64,000 nucleotides of DNA, from assembly GCF_024519315.1 (NCBI RefSeq), contig NZ_JANIIC010000002.1, positions 186,001 to 250,000 of the forward strand. The letters are read 5' to 3'. Origin of the DNA: Streptomyces malaysiensis subsp. samsunensis (GTDB lineage: Bacteria; Actinomycetota; Actinomycetes; Streptomycetales; Streptomycetaceae). This document shows, piece after piece, positions 47,008-55,594 of the stretch (position 1 is its first letter; each line of letters starts with the position of its first letter). A program made the translations under genes and the position numbers. The notes under the pieces are model-generated. The model ran no database searches and was not told the DNA's origin. It was given only the letters and a program-made list of their open reading frames with translations.

Positions 47008-47711
47008 CACTCCTCCCGCAGGGTGTAACCGACCCCGCGCACCGTATGGATCAGCGGGGTGCGCCCCTCCGGATCGACCTTGCGGCGCAGATAGCCGATG
47101 TAGACGGCGAGGTTCTTCGAACCCGGGCCGAAGTCGTAGCCCCAGATGCGGGCGTAGATCGTGGCGTGGTCCAGGACGATGCCCGCGTTACGCGCCAGCA
47201 GCTCCAGCAGGTCGAATTCGGTACGGGTCAGCTCCAGCTCCGTACCGCCGCGCCAGACCCGGCGCGCCGAGGAGTCAAGGCGCAGGTCCGAGACCTCCAG
47301 CACCCCGTCGATGGCGGTGTCCTCCGGCGCGGCCGGTTCGGCGGGGGCGGCCCGGCGCAGCAGCGCGCGCAGCCGGGCGAAGACCTCCTCGACCTCGAAG
47401 GGCTTGGCCACATAGTCGTCCGCGCCGGCGTCAAGACCCTCGATCCGGTCGGCGGTCCCGACCCGCGCGGTGAGCATGAGGATGGGGGTGCGGTCCCCCT
47501 CGGCGCGCAGCACCCGGCACACCTGGAGCCCGTCCACGCCCGGCATCATCACATCCAGGACCACCACGTCCGGGCGCTCGCGGTGGATGGCCGCCAGCGC
47601 CTCGATCCCGTCGGGCACGCCGGTGACGCGGTACCCCTCCAGGGTCAGGGCGCGTTCCAGCGCCTGGCGGATGGCACGGTCGTCCTCGGCGAGCAGCACG
47701 GTGTTGGTCAC
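47007..47711 (-). CDS. OmpR-family response regulator (MprA-like)
   Basis: 234 residues. Receiver with acidic E9-D10-D11, phosphoacceptor D53 in VVVLDVMMPG, T81 and K103 (YVAKPF). The C-terminal winged helix has LTRTEFDLLELLARNAG, VYIGYLRRKVD and HTVRGVGYTLRE. First gene of the operon with the kinase. Confidence 0.95.
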   Translation of the reverse strand: MTNTVLLAEDDRAIRQALERALTLEGYRVTGVPDGIEALAAIHRERPDVVVLDVMMPGVDGLQVCRVLRAEGDRTPILMLTARVGTADRIEGLDAGADDYVAKPFEVEEVFARLRALLRRAAPAEPAAPEDTAIDGVLEVSDLRLDSSARRVWRGGTELELTRTEFDLLELLARNAGIVLDHATIYARIWGYDFGPGSKNLAVYIGYLRRKVDPEGRTPLIHTVRGVGYTLREE

Positions 47712-47886
47712 ACCCCGAGTCTGCCAAGGCCACAGCGGTGCCCGTCGCGGGCGGGGGTCCCGAGCGGGGCTTCTTACCCCGCTCTCACCTTCTTCACGCG
47801 ACGGGCTTACCGGACCTCGGCAAGGTGTCCGCTATGTTCCGGGGGGAACTCGCCCCGGGAATGCAACCGGCCGGAGAAAATACCGC

Positions 47887-49152
47887 ATGAAGATCGCATT
47901 CCTGCTGCACAACGCCTACGGGATCGGCGGAACGATCCGGACGACGATGAACCTCGCGACGGCGCTCGCCGACCGTCACGAGGTCGAGATCGTCTCGATG
48001 ATGCGGCACCGCGAGACGCCGCGTTTCGCCCTCGACGCCCGGGTGCGGCTGGTCCCCCTGGTGGACACGCGTCCAAACGGCGCGGACGCGAAGGACCCGC
48101 TGTTCTTCGAGGCCAGCCGGGACTTCCCGGCCGCCGAGAAACGGCACCACCAGTACAACCGCCTGATCGACACACGGGCCGCGGAGTATCTGCGCGACTG
48201 CCCCGCCGATGTGATCGTCGGCACTCGGCCGGGGGTGAACGTCTACATATCCCGCTTCGCCCCCCGCCGTGCCCTGCGCATCGCCCAGGAGCATCTGCGG
48301 TACGAGGCGCACAGCAAGAAGCTGCGGGCGGAGCTGGCCCCGTTCTACCGGTCGCTGGACGCCGTGGTCACCACGACTGAGGCGGACGCCGCGGTCTACC
48401 GCGCGAAGATGCCGATGCCGGGGGTGCGGACCCTGGCGATACCCAACAGCGTCCCCGAGCCGGCCGTCGCCCCCTCCGAGGGCACCGCGCCGGTGATCGC
48501 GGCGGCCGGGCGGCTGGTCCGCGGCAAACGCTTCGACCTGCTGATCGACGCCTTCGCGGAGGTCGCGGAGAAGTACCCGGACTGGCGGCTGCGGATCTAC
48601 GGCGGGGGCGCGGAGAAGGAGCGGCTCGCGGAGCACATCGAGCGGCTGGGGCTGTCCGGGAGCGCGGAGCTGATGGGGTCCTACTCCCCCATCGAGGCGG
48701 AGTTCGCGAAGGCGTCGCTGGTCGCGGTCGCCTCGGACGCCGAGTCGTTCGGGATGACGATCGTGGAGGCCATGCGCTGCGGGGTGCCGGTGGTGAGCAC
48801 CGACTGCCCGCTGGGCCCCGCCGAGATCATCCGGGACGGGGTCACCGGGCGGCTCGTCCCGACCGGGGACAAGCACGCGCTGGCGAGCGCCCTGATGGAG
48901 CTGATGGCCGACGCCCCGGCCCGGCGGGCGATGGGCGCGGCCGCGCTGGAGGGCTCCCGGGTCTATGACCCCGCGCCGATCGCCCGGCGCTACGACCAGC
49001 TCTTCGAGGAGCTGCGCGCGAGCCGGTTCGCCCGCGGCTGGGAGCGCTACCGGACCGCCGCCCGCGCCCGCTGGCGGCGCCTGGCCCGCCGCTTCGGCAT
49101 CGCCCCCGGCCGCCGCCGCACCCCGGCGGCGGGCGAGAAGGCGAGCGCGTAA
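47887..49152 (+). CDS. GT4-family glycosyltransferase
   Basis: 421 residues, GT-B fold. The N-terminus MKIAFLLHNAYGIGGTIRTT has the Gly-rich acceptor-domain loop; the C-terminal donor domain has AAGRLVRGKRFDLLIDAFAE and the E-x7-E motif in ESFGMTIVEAMRCGVPVVS followed by CPLGPAEII. Relatives build cell-wall glycopolymers. The last 35 residues are very Arg-rich and may bind the membrane. ATG 47887 is supported by GGAG upstream. The 175-base gap to the regulator gene holds a possible promoter near TATGTT (47833). Confidence 0.9.
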   Translation: MKIAFLLHNAYGIGGTIRTTMNLATALADRHEVEIVSMMRHRETPRFALDARVRLVPLVDTRPNGADAKDPLFFEASRDFPAAEKRHHQYNRLIDTRAAEYLRDCPADVIVGTRPGVNVYISRFAPRRALRIAQEHLRYEAHSKKLRAELAPFYRSLDAVVTTTEADAAVYRAKMPMPGVRTLAIPNSVPEPAVAPSEGTAPVIAAAGRLVRGKRFDLLIDAFAEVAEKYPDWRLRIYGGGAEKERLAEHIERLGLSGSAELMGSYSPIEAEFAKASLVAVASDAESFGMTIVEAMRCGVPVVSTDCPLGPAEIIRDGVTGRLVPTGDKHALASALMELMADAPARRAMGAAALEGSRVYDPAPIARRYDQLFEELRASRFARGWERYRTAARARWRRLARRFGIAPGRRRTPAAGEKASA

Positions 49153-49218
49153 CCCCGGGCGGGGCCGCGTATCCGGCACCGCGCGGGTGGACGGCGCCCC
49201 GGCCGAGCGGGGCGCCTG

Positions 49219-49362
49219 CCAGGACGCCGGGGAGTACCCGGATGTCGGGGCGTACGCGGTTGTCGGGGCGTACGCGGATGTCGGGGCGCACCCGGATGTC
49301 CCGGTTTACCAGGACGTCCCAGCCCACCAGGACGTCCCGGCTTACCAGGACGTCGGGGCGTA
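49219..49362 (-). repeat. Eight 18-bp repeats spanning the SDR stop codon
   Basis: Eight contiguous 18-base units. In the minus-strand SDR frame the last unit inside the gene is TACGCCCCGACGTCCTGG (Tyr-Ala-Pro-Thr-Ser-Trp) and the next unit begins TAA. The seven units beyond keep the same frame and encode variants such as WAGTSW, CAPTSA and YSPASW, with a second TAA in unit 5. So the gene's 3' end was copied seven times and the present stop arose within the array. Confidence 0.9.
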
Positions 49363-50820
49363 GTCCTTCAGGAAGCAGCCGAAGAGGTCCTCGCCCGCCT
49401 CGCCCCGGACGATCGGGTCGTAGACCCGCGCCGCGCCGTCCACCAGGTCGAGCGGGGCGTGGAAGCCCTCGGCCGCCAGCCGTATCTTCTCCGGATGCGG
49501 GCGCTCGTCGGTGATCCATCCGGTGTCGACGCTCGTCATCAGGATGGAGTCGGCCTCGAACATCTCCCGTGCGCTGGTGCGGGTCAGCATGTTCAGCGCG
49601 GCCTTGGCCATATTGGTGTGCGGATGGCCCGCGCCCTTGTAGCCCCGGCCGAACTTGCCCTCCATCGCGGAGACGTTGACCACGTACTTGCGCCGGGCGG
49701 GCGAGGCGGCCATCGCCGGGCGCAACCGGCTGACCAGGATGAACGGCGCCGTCTCATTGCACAGCTGGACCTCCAGCAGCTCGACCGGGTCCACCTCGTC
49801 AACCCGCTGCACCCAGGTGTTGGTCGGGTCCAGGTCCGGCACCAGCCCGCCCGCGTCGATCGCGGTCCCGGCCTCGATCCGGGCCGGTGAGGCGGAGCCG
49901 CTGGTGAGGGCGAGGGCGGTGAGGTCCTGCGGGGTGAGGGCGCCGTCCCGTGCCGCGCGGGGGCCCGGCAGGGCCGCCTGGGCGCCGCTGCCGAAGGCAC
50001 CGAGGACCAGGGACTCGGGGAGCTCCCCGGCGGGCGGCGGCGCCGACTCGCCCGCTATCAGCTCCGCGTACGCCTGGGGTGTGCGGCGGACGGTCTGGGC
50101 GGCGTTGTTGATCAGTATGTCCAGCGGGCCCGCGGCGCTCACCTCGTCGGTCAGCGCGATGACCTGGGCGGGGTCACGCAGATCGATACCGACGACCTTG
50201 AGCCGGTGCAGCCACTCCGCGCTGTCCGGCATGGCCTTGAAGCGGCGGACGGCGTCGCCGGGGAAGCGGGTGGTGACGGTGGTGTGCGCGCCGTCGCGCA
50301 GCAGCCGCAGCGCGATATACATCCCGATCTTCGCGCGGCCGCCGGTGAGCAGGGCGCGACGCCCGGTGAGATCGGTACGGGCGTCGCGGCGGGCCCGGTT
50401 CTCGGCGGCGCAGTCGCGGCACAGCTGGTGATAGAAGGCGTCGACCTCGACATACCGGGTCTTGCAGACGTAGCAGGAGCGGGGGCGCGCCAGGATGCCC
50501 GCGATCTCGGTGGTGACGGAGCTGCTGAGCGCGAGGCCCAGCGTCTCGTCGTCGATCCGGTCCGCGGCGCCGGTGGCGGTGGCCTCGGTCACGGCCTTGT
50601 CGTTGGCGGTCTTCGCGGCCCGCCGCTCCTGGCGCCTGCGCTGCTTCACACTGCGGTAGATCCCGGAGGTGGCCCGGCGGACGGTGATCGCGTCGGGGTG
50701 GTCGACCGGCAGCCGGTCGAGTTCCGCCAGCACGCTCAGACAGGTCGCCAGCCGCTCCGGGTCGATGCCCGGCCCCTCGGCCGTCGCCCGCTCGGCCCGG
50801 CCTTCGTCAGTCACCGTCAT
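49342..50820 (-). CDS. Large SDR-family oxidoreductase with N-terminal Cys motif
   Basis: 492 residues, about twice a usual SDR. An N-terminal helical region is followed by a four-Cys motif (CYVCKTRY at one side, CRDC at the other), which may bind zinc. The Rossmann part has ALLTGGRAKIGMYIALRLL and ILINNAAQTVRR. At the usual YxxxK site the sequence is HPHTNMAKAALNML, so the catalytic Tyr is replaced. It lies 90 bases downstream of pqqE on the same strand and may be the last gene of that operon. Substrate unknown; the family is conserved but uncharacterised. Confidence 0.82.
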   Translation of the reverse strand: MTVTDEGRAERATAEGPGIDPERLATCLSVLAELDRLPVDHPDAITVRRATSGIYRSVKQRRRQERRAAKTANDKAVTEATATGAADRIDDETLGLALSSSVTTEIAGILARPRSCYVCKTRYVEVDAFYHQLCRDCAAENRARRDARTDLTGRRALLTGGRAKIGMYIALRLLRDGAHTTVTTRFPGDAVRRFKAMPDSAEWLHRLKVVGIDLRDPAQVIALTDEVSAAGPLDILINNAAQTVRRTPQAYAELIAGESAPPPAGELPESLVLGAFGSGAQAALPGPRAARDGALTPQDLTALALTSGSASPARIEAGTAIDAGGLVPDLDPTNTWVQRVDEVDPVELLEVQLCNETAPFILVSRLRPAMAASPARRKYVVNVSAMEGKFGRGYKGAGHPHTNMAKAALNMLTRTSAREMFEADSILMTSVDTGWITDERPHPEKIRLAAEGFHAPLDLVDGAARVYDPIVRGEAGEDLFGCFLKDYAPTSW

Positions 50821-50910
50821 CGCCGCTGCCGCTTTCTGGTTCGTCTGTTCCCCTGGACAACGGCGAAACTGTACGGAAGCGGGGGCGTATGCGCCAAACC
50901 GTGGCCGGCG

Positions 50911-52017
50911 TCACCCTCCTCCGGGCTTGCGGTACGCATAGCCGCCGGTCGGCGCCGGGGTGGCCGCTGCGGCCGGGTGTCCGGTGTCCGTCAGCGCGCG
51001 GATCACCCCGTGGTCGGGGGAGAGCGCACAGGCCGGGTCGGTACGGGCGGCGTCGCCGGTCAGGGCGTACGCCTGGCAGCGGCAGCCGCCGAAGTCCTCC
51101 GCGCGGCGGGAGCAGGTGCGGCACGGCTCCCGCATCCACCCCTCGCCCCGGTAGCGGTTGAAGGCGCCCGAGTGGTCCCAGATCCACTCCAGGGAGTGGT
51201 CACGGACATTGGGCGGGTCCAGGTCGGGCAGGCTCGCGGCGGCGGGGCAGGGCAGCGCGGTACCGTCGGGCGCGACGGTCAGCGAGACCGCGCCCCAGCC
51301 GCCCATACAGGGCTTGGCGACCCCGTCGAAGTAGTCGGGCACGACCCACACCAGGTCGGTGGCCCCGCCCAGCCGGTCCCGCCAGCGCTGGACCGTCTCC
51401 CGCGCCCGGCCGAGCTGGTCGCGGGTGGGCAGCAGGGCGTCCCGGTTGCGCAGCGCCCAGCCGTAGAACTGGGTGTTGGCCAGCTCGATCCGGTCGGCGC
51501 CCCAGTCCACGCCACGCTGGATGAGGGCGTCGAGCGCGTCGAGGTTGTCGCGGTGCAGGACCACATTGAGGCCGAGCGGCAGTCCGGCCGCGCGCACCAG
51601 GGCGGCGGCCCGCTCCTTGGCGGCGAAGGCGCGGTGCCCGGCGATCCGGTCGGCGGCGGCCGGGTCGGCGTGCTGCACGGACAGCTGGACGCTGCGCAGC
51701 CCGGCGGCGGCCAGCGCGGCCAGCCGGGCGTCGTCCAGGCCCACTCCGCTGGTGACGAGCTGGGTGTAGATCCCGGCGGACTCGGCGGCGGTGACGATCT
51801 CGGCCAGATCGCCGCGCAACAGCGGCTCCCCGCCGGAGAGATGGGTGTGCACCACGCCGAACTCCCCGGCCTGGCGCATCACCTCCGCCCACTCGGCGGT
51901 GGACAGCTCACGGGAGCGGCGGACCAGCTCCAGCGGGTTGGAGCAGTAGGGGCAGTGCAGCGGGCAGCCGTGGGTGAGCTCGGCGAGCAGAGCCCAGGGG
52001 CGGGGCGCGGCGGTCAT
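50911..52017 (-). CDS. pqqE: PQQ biosynthesis radical SAM enzyme PqqE
   Basis: 368 residues. Radical SAM motif CPLHCPYC near residue 15, HTHLSGGEPLLR (SAM binding), and C-terminal SPASM-type auxiliary cluster Cys (KPCMGGWG, ALPCPAA, CRTCSRR, GGCRCQ). It links Glu and Tyr carbons in PqqA to start PQQ formation. ATG overlaps the pqqD stop (ATGA). Confidence 0.95.
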   Translation of the reverse strand: MTAAPRPWALLAELTHGCPLHCPYCSNPLELVRRSRELSTAEWAEVMRQAGEFGVVHTHLSGGEPLLRGDLAEIVTAAESAGIYTQLVTSGVGLDDARLAALAAAGLRSVQLSVQHADPAAADRIAGHRAFAAKERAAALVRAAGLPLGLNVVLHRDNLDALDALIQRGVDWGADRIELANTQFYGWALRNRDALLPTRDQLGRARETVQRWRDRLGGATDLVWVVPDYFDGVAKPCMGGWGAVSLTVAPDGTALPCPAAASLPDLDPPNVRDHSLEWIWDHSGAFNRYRGEGWMREPCRTCSRRAEDFGGCRCQAYALTGDAARTDPACALSPDHGVIRALTDTGHPAAAATPAPTGGYAYRKPGGG

Positions 52018-52298
52018 CGGATCCAGCCCTCCCCGCGCATCCGGCCGAGGAAGGCGCGCACGTCGTCGGCCACGGGCGCGCCGGGGAAGCGGCTTTCGAG
52101 CTCCGCCACGATGGTGTCGAGGTCGCGGTCGCCGTCGCACAGCCGCAGGATCCGCGCGGCGCTGCCGCGCAGCACCACCACCCGCTCGGGCAGCACCAGC
52201 AGATCGGCGTCGCGCACCCGGTCGTGGCGCAGGCTCACCGCGGGGGCCAGCGCGGGCCGCCATCCGGCCGGGGCGGGCGGGGTGCCGGCGGCGGTCAT
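52014..52298 (-). CDS. pqqD: PQQ biosynthesis peptide chaperone PqqD
   Basis: 94 residues. PqqD fold with VSLRHDRVRDADLLVLPERVV, then LDTIVAELESRFPG and a helical end VRAFLGRMRGEGWI. It binds PqqA and delivers it to PqqE. Overlaps pqqC upstream and pqqE downstream by four bases each. Confidence 0.93.
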   Translation of the reverse strand: MTAAGTPPAPAGWRPALAPAVSLRHDRVRDADLLVLPERVVVLRGSAARILRLCDGDRDLDTIVAELESRFPGAPVADDVRAFLGRMRGEGWIR

Positions 52299-53002
52299 GT
52301 CCCCTCCCCGGGGCCGTCCTTGGTGTCGGCGTGGTCCACCGCGTCCAGCAGGGACCACAGCACATCGCATTTGAAGGCGAGCGCCGCCACCGCGCGGTCC
52401 TCGTCCTCGGGGGTGCGTGCCCAGGTCAGGACGGCGTCGAGGGCCTCGGTGCTGTCCCGGCGCCCCTGGTCGACCCGGTTGCGGAAGTAGGTCAGGCCCT
52501 CGCGCTCGATCCATGGGTAGTACCGCTCGAAGGCGTCGATACGGGTGAGCATGATGCCGGGCGCGGACAGTTCGGTGAGCGAGGCGGCGACGGCTTCCAG
52601 GGGGCCGCGCAGCCGGCAGAAGTTGACGTAGCCGTCGACGGCGAGCCGCACCCCGGGCACCACCTCCTCGGCCGACAGCAGCCGGTCCCGGTGCAGACCG
52701 GCGGCCTCGCCGAGCCGCAGCCACCGCTCGATACCGCCCTCGCCTTCGGTGGTGCCGTCGTGGTCCTGGATGCGCCGCAGCCACATCCGGCGCAGCCGTG
52801 GGGTGTCGAATTTGGCGGTGATCAGGGCGTCCTTGACGGGGATGTGGCGCTGGTAGTGGAAGCGGTTGAGGATCCAGCGGCGCAGCTCGGCGGGGGTGAG
52901 CTCACCCGCGTGCATCCGTACGTTGAAGGGGTGGCGGTCGTGGTAGCGCTCCTGCGCGACCGCGCGCAGCCGCTCCTCCAGACGTGTGCGTGGGGTGCTC
53001 AC
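52295..53002 (-). CDS. pqqC: Pyrroloquinoline-quinone synthase PqqC
   Basis: 235 residues. TENA/heme-oxygenase-like helical fold. Signature RYHDRHPFNVRMHAGELT, FHYQRHIPVKDALITAK and RIQDHDGTTEGEGGIERWL with active-site His; catalyses the final ring closure and oxidation. GTG start at 53002 overlaps the pqqB stop. Confidence 0.95.
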   Translation of the reverse strand: MSTPRTRLEERLRAVAQERYHDRHPFNVRMHAGELTPAELRRWILNRFHYQRHIPVKDALITAKFDTPRLRRMWLRRIQDHDGTTEGEGGIERWLRLGEAAGLHRDRLLSAEEVVPGVRLAVDGYVNFCRLRGPLEAVAASLTELSAPGIMLTRIDAFERYYPWIEREGLTYFRNRVDQGRRDSTEALDAVLTWARTPEDEDRAVAALAFKCDVLWSLLDAVDHADTKDGPGEGT

Positions 53003-53898
53003 AGGTCGATCACCATCCCGTCGGCGGCCACCTCGACGCCCAGCTTCCGCAGCTCCGTGTGGTGCGGCGCGGCCGGGTCGTTGAGGGGATTGGTGTTGTT
53101 GAGGTGGGTGTACAGCGTGCGTCCTTCGAGCGCGGCGAGCCGCCGTGCCGTGCCGTCCGGTCCGTCGATCGGCAGATGCCCCATGGCAGTGGCGGTGCGC
53201 GAGCCGAAGCCGCTGCTGAGGGGCTCGTCGTCGGACCAGAAGGTGCCGTCGACGATGACGTGGTCGGCGCTCTCCGCGGCGCGCTGGAACGTGTCGGACC
53301 AGGCGGCGAGCGCGGGGGCGTAGAGGAGGGAGCGGCCGGTGGTGCGGTCGGTCAGCCGCAGCGCGACCACCCAGCCGCCGTCGTCCGGGGCGTCGAGTCC
53401 GGCCGCGTAGCGGGGGCGTTTGGCGGAGACGGGGACGGCGCCGATGACGAGGGGCGAGTCCTCGGCGAGCGGCCGGTCCTCGGGGCCGAGGGGGCGCCAG
53501 TCCAGCCGGGCGTAGGGGGTGAGGACCTCGCCCAGGTGGAGTCCGGTCAGCAGGGCGTGCCGCACCGGGGCGGTGGCCACGATCTCGATGCCGTCCGCCT
53601 CGCGCAGCCGGGCGATGCCGAGGGTGTGGTCGAGTTCGGCGTCGGTGAGGATCACCCCGGCCAGCGGGGTGCGGCGCGGTTCGGGCCCGGGGTGCAGTTC
53701 GGGGTGGTCCTCGACCTGGTCGCCGAGGTCGGGGGTGGCGTTGACGAGGTACCAGCGGCCTTCGGCGGCCTGGACGGCGAGCGAGGCGTGGCGGCGGCGC
53801 CACCCGGGGTGGGCGCGTGCCCCGGAGCATCCGGGGCACGCGCAGTTCCACTGGGGTACGCCGCCACCCGCCGCGGTGCCGAGCACGCGCACGCGCAT
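52999..53898 (-). CDS. pqqB: PQQ biosynthesis protein PqqB
   Basis: 299 residues, metallo-beta-lactamase fold. Start VRVLGTAAGGGVPQWNCACP and GCS, then ILTDAELDHTLGIARLRE, DGTFWSDDEP, and TLYTHLNNTNPLNDP, all PqqB signatures. A zinc/iron-dependent hydroxylase acting on the Glu-Tyr intermediate. Starts 12 bases after the end of pqqA. Confidence 0.95.
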   Translation of the reverse strand: MRVRVLGTAAGGGVPQWNCACPGCSGARAHPGWRRRHASLAVQAAEGRWYLVNATPDLGDQVEDHPELHPGPEPRRTPLAGVILTDAELDHTLGIARLREADGIEIVATAPVRHALLTGLHLGEVLTPYARLDWRPLGPEDRPLAEDSPLVIGAVPVSAKRPRYAAGLDAPDDGGWVVALRLTDRTTGRSLLYAPALAAWSDTFQRAAESADHVIVDGTFWSDDEPLSSGFGSRTATAMGHLPIDGPDGTARRLAALEGRTLYTHLNNTNPLNDPAAPHHTELRKLGVEVAADGMVIDL

Positions 53899-53909
53899 GG
53901 CGGGGGGGC

Positions 53910-54053
53910 TCAGCGGGCGTTCAGCGAGTAGGCGGTGACCTCCAGCGCGGTCTCCACGACCACGTAGTCGGGGGTCTGCCAGGCGGTCTGCCCGGCGTCG
54001 GTGCGGCTGCGGTCCGTCGCCTCGGGCGCGGTGCGCGGGGTGGTGTCGTTCAT
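53910..54053 (-). CDS. pqqA: PQQ precursor peptide PqqA
   Basis: 47 residues. Ends QTPDYVVVETALEVTAYSLN-AR; the invariant Glu and Tyr of E-V-T-A-Y become the PQQ skeleton. The 25-residue N-terminal leader is longer than in Gram-negatives. GGAAGGCAGG lies upstream of ATG 54053. First gene of pqqABCDE. Confidence 0.95.
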   Translation of the reverse strand: MNDTTPRTAPEATDRSRTDAGQTAWQTPDYVVVETALEVTAYSLNAR

Positions 54054-54197
54054 GGTTTCGACCTGCCTTCCATCTGGTGGGAAATCGGTCCACAGGACGG
54101 AACGGACGGGCCGTCAGCGATCTCGGTCCATGAGGGCTCTCCTTCTTCGGGCTGTGAAGGCCGAGGGAGGGGATGCGCATGGTGTTCCGTCTGTTGC

Positions 54198-54256
54198 AGG
54201 GTCACCAGCCGTCGGGACGTGGTCAAGAAGCGTGCACCAAAAAGGTCATCCGACCT
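54198..54256 (-). promoter_or_regulatory. Possible pqq promoter and adjacent inverted repeat
   Basis: On the minus strand TTGACC (54226-54221), 17 bases, then GACCCT (54203-54198). AGGTC-ATCC-GACCT at 54243-54256 lies just upstream. The -10 match is weak; the leader would be about 140 bases. Confidence 0.3.
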
Positions 54257-54324
54257 CTGATGGTTCGACAGCCCTGAGGGCGTGAAATCGACCACGTGGC
54301 CGACTTCTTGGCCCGTACCAATGC

Positions 54325-54353
54325 TTGACGCCCCGAGAGACACCTCCTACCTT
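54325..54353 (+). promoter_or_regulatory. Upstream sigma-70-type promoter of the sugar dehydrogenase
   Basis: TTGACG (54325-54330), 17-base spacer, TACCTT (54348-54353), a near-consensus HrdB promoter, about 100 bases before the ATG. Confidence 0.65.
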
Positions 54354-54386
54354 CCGCGATGCACCGGCCCCCTGCTGTCGAATCTG

Positions 54387-54415
54387 TTGACGCGTTAGTA
54401 AGCCTTCCTTACAGT
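54387..54415 (+). promoter_or_regulatory. Downstream sigma-70-type promoter with spacer palindrome
   Basis: TTGACG (54387-54392), 17-base spacer, TACAGT (54410-54415). GTAAG-CCTTC-CTTAC lies across the spacer and -10 box and may bind a regulator. It resembles an iron box only weakly. Confidence 0.65.
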
Positions 54416-54452
54416 TCCCCGCATGTGAACGGGGATCAGACAGGAGAACGGG

Positions 54453-55532
54453 ATGAAGAGGTACCGGAACACCGCCGCCGCGGCGGCCGCCACCGCGCTC
54501 GCCGCCGGCCTGCTGATCGGGACGGCCGGAACGGGAACCGCCGCCCCCGGCCGGGCCGATTCGGCTCCCTCGGACATCAAGACCGTCTCGTCCGGCTGGA
54601 CCGTCCCCTGGGGGCTGAGCTGGCTGCCCGACGGCTCGGCCCTGTTGACAGAGCGGGACTCATTCAAGGTCTACAAGCTCACCCAGTCGGGCACCAGGAC
54701 AGAGGTGGGCACGGTGCCCGATGTGGTGACCACCGACGGTGAGGGCGGGCTGCTGGGCATCGCGGTCTCCCCGAACTGGAACAGCGACCACACCATCTAT
54801 CTGATGCACACCGCCTCCGAGGGCAACCGGATCGCCCGGATGACCTACGACGGCTCCTCGCTCGGCGGCTACCAGACCCTCGTCACCGGCATCAAGAAGA
54901 ACAAGTACCACAACGGCGGACGCCTCAAGTTCGGCCCGGACGGCTATCTCTACGCCACCACCGGCGAGGCGCAGACACCCGATCTCTCCCAGGACAAGAA
55001 CTCCCTCAACGGGAAGATCCTGCGCATGACCACGGACGGCAAGCCCGCCCCGGGCAATCCGTTCGGCACGCTCGTCTACTCCTACGGCCACCGCAATCCG
55101 CAGGGCATCACCTGGGACCCGCAGGGCCGGCTGTGGGAGGCCGAGTTCGGCGACAGCAAGTACGACGAGCTCAACCTCATCGAGGCGGGCAAGAACTACG
55201 GCTGGCCGATCTGCGAGGGCGAGTGCTCCACCGCCGGGATGACCGGCCCCAAGCGCCAGTGGCCGACCGGCGACGCCTCGCCCAGCGGGGTCACCTACGC
55301 CGACGGCGCGATGTACCTGGCGGCGCTGCGCGGTGAGCGGCTGTGGCGGATCCCGGTGGACGGGACGAACGCGGGCACCCCGAAGGCGTACTACACCAGC
55401 TCCTACGGGCGGCTGCGCACCGTGGAGACCGTGCCGGGCAAGAACACGCTGTGGCTGTCCACGACGAACGCCGACAGCAACGGCGGGGAGCCGGACGGCG
55501 CGGACAAGGTGTTCCAGGTCGAGTTGAAGTAG
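54453..55532 (+). CDS. Secreted PQQ-dependent aldose sugar dehydrogenase
   Basis: 359 residues. Signal peptide at 1-30 (KRYRNTAAAAAATALAAGLL), then a six-blade beta-propeller of the soluble glucose/sorbosone dehydrogenase family: WTVPWGLSWLPDGSALLTER, H153 in YHNGGRLKFGPDGYLY, R214-N215 in YGHRNPQGITWDP, and EFGDSKYDELNLI. It oxidises sugars outside the cell with PQQ. It is divergent from pqqABCDE, so apoenzyme and cofactor are made from one locus. GGAG upstream of ATG 54453. Confidence 0.92.
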   Translation: MKRYRNTAAAAAATALAAGLLIGTAGTGTAAPGRADSAPSDIKTVSSGWTVPWGLSWLPDGSALLTERDSFKVYKLTQSGTRTEVGTVPDVVTTDGEGGLLGIAVSPNWNSDHTIYLMHTASEGNRIARMTYDGSSLGGYQTLVTGIKKNKYHNGGRLKFGPDGYLYATTGEAQTPDLSQDKNSLNGKILRMTTDGKPAPGNPFGTLVYSYGHRNPQGITWDPQGRLWEAEFGDSKYDELNLIEAGKNYGWPICEGECSTAGMTGPKRQWPTGDASPSGVTYADGAMYLAALRGERLWRIPVDGTNAGTPKAYYTSSYGRLRTVETVPGKNTLWLSTTNADSNGGEPDGADKVFQVELK

Positions 55533-55552
55533 CCCCGTCGCGGATGAGTGAT

Positions 55553-55589
55553 GCGTACGGTCGCGGTCCGCCGGGCCGCGACCGTACGC
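55553..55589. terminator. Bidirectional terminator
   Basis: GCGTACGGTCGCGG / CCGCGACCGTACGC, 14-bp perfect stem with 9-base loop, between convergent sugar dehydrogenase and GH105-like genes. Confidence 0.88.
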
Positions 55590-55594
55590 CCGTG

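Noticed and set aside
54393..54414. Possible iron box before the sugar dehydrogenase
   Set aside because: Only about a third of the flanking positions agree with the 19-bp consensus; described as a palindrome only.
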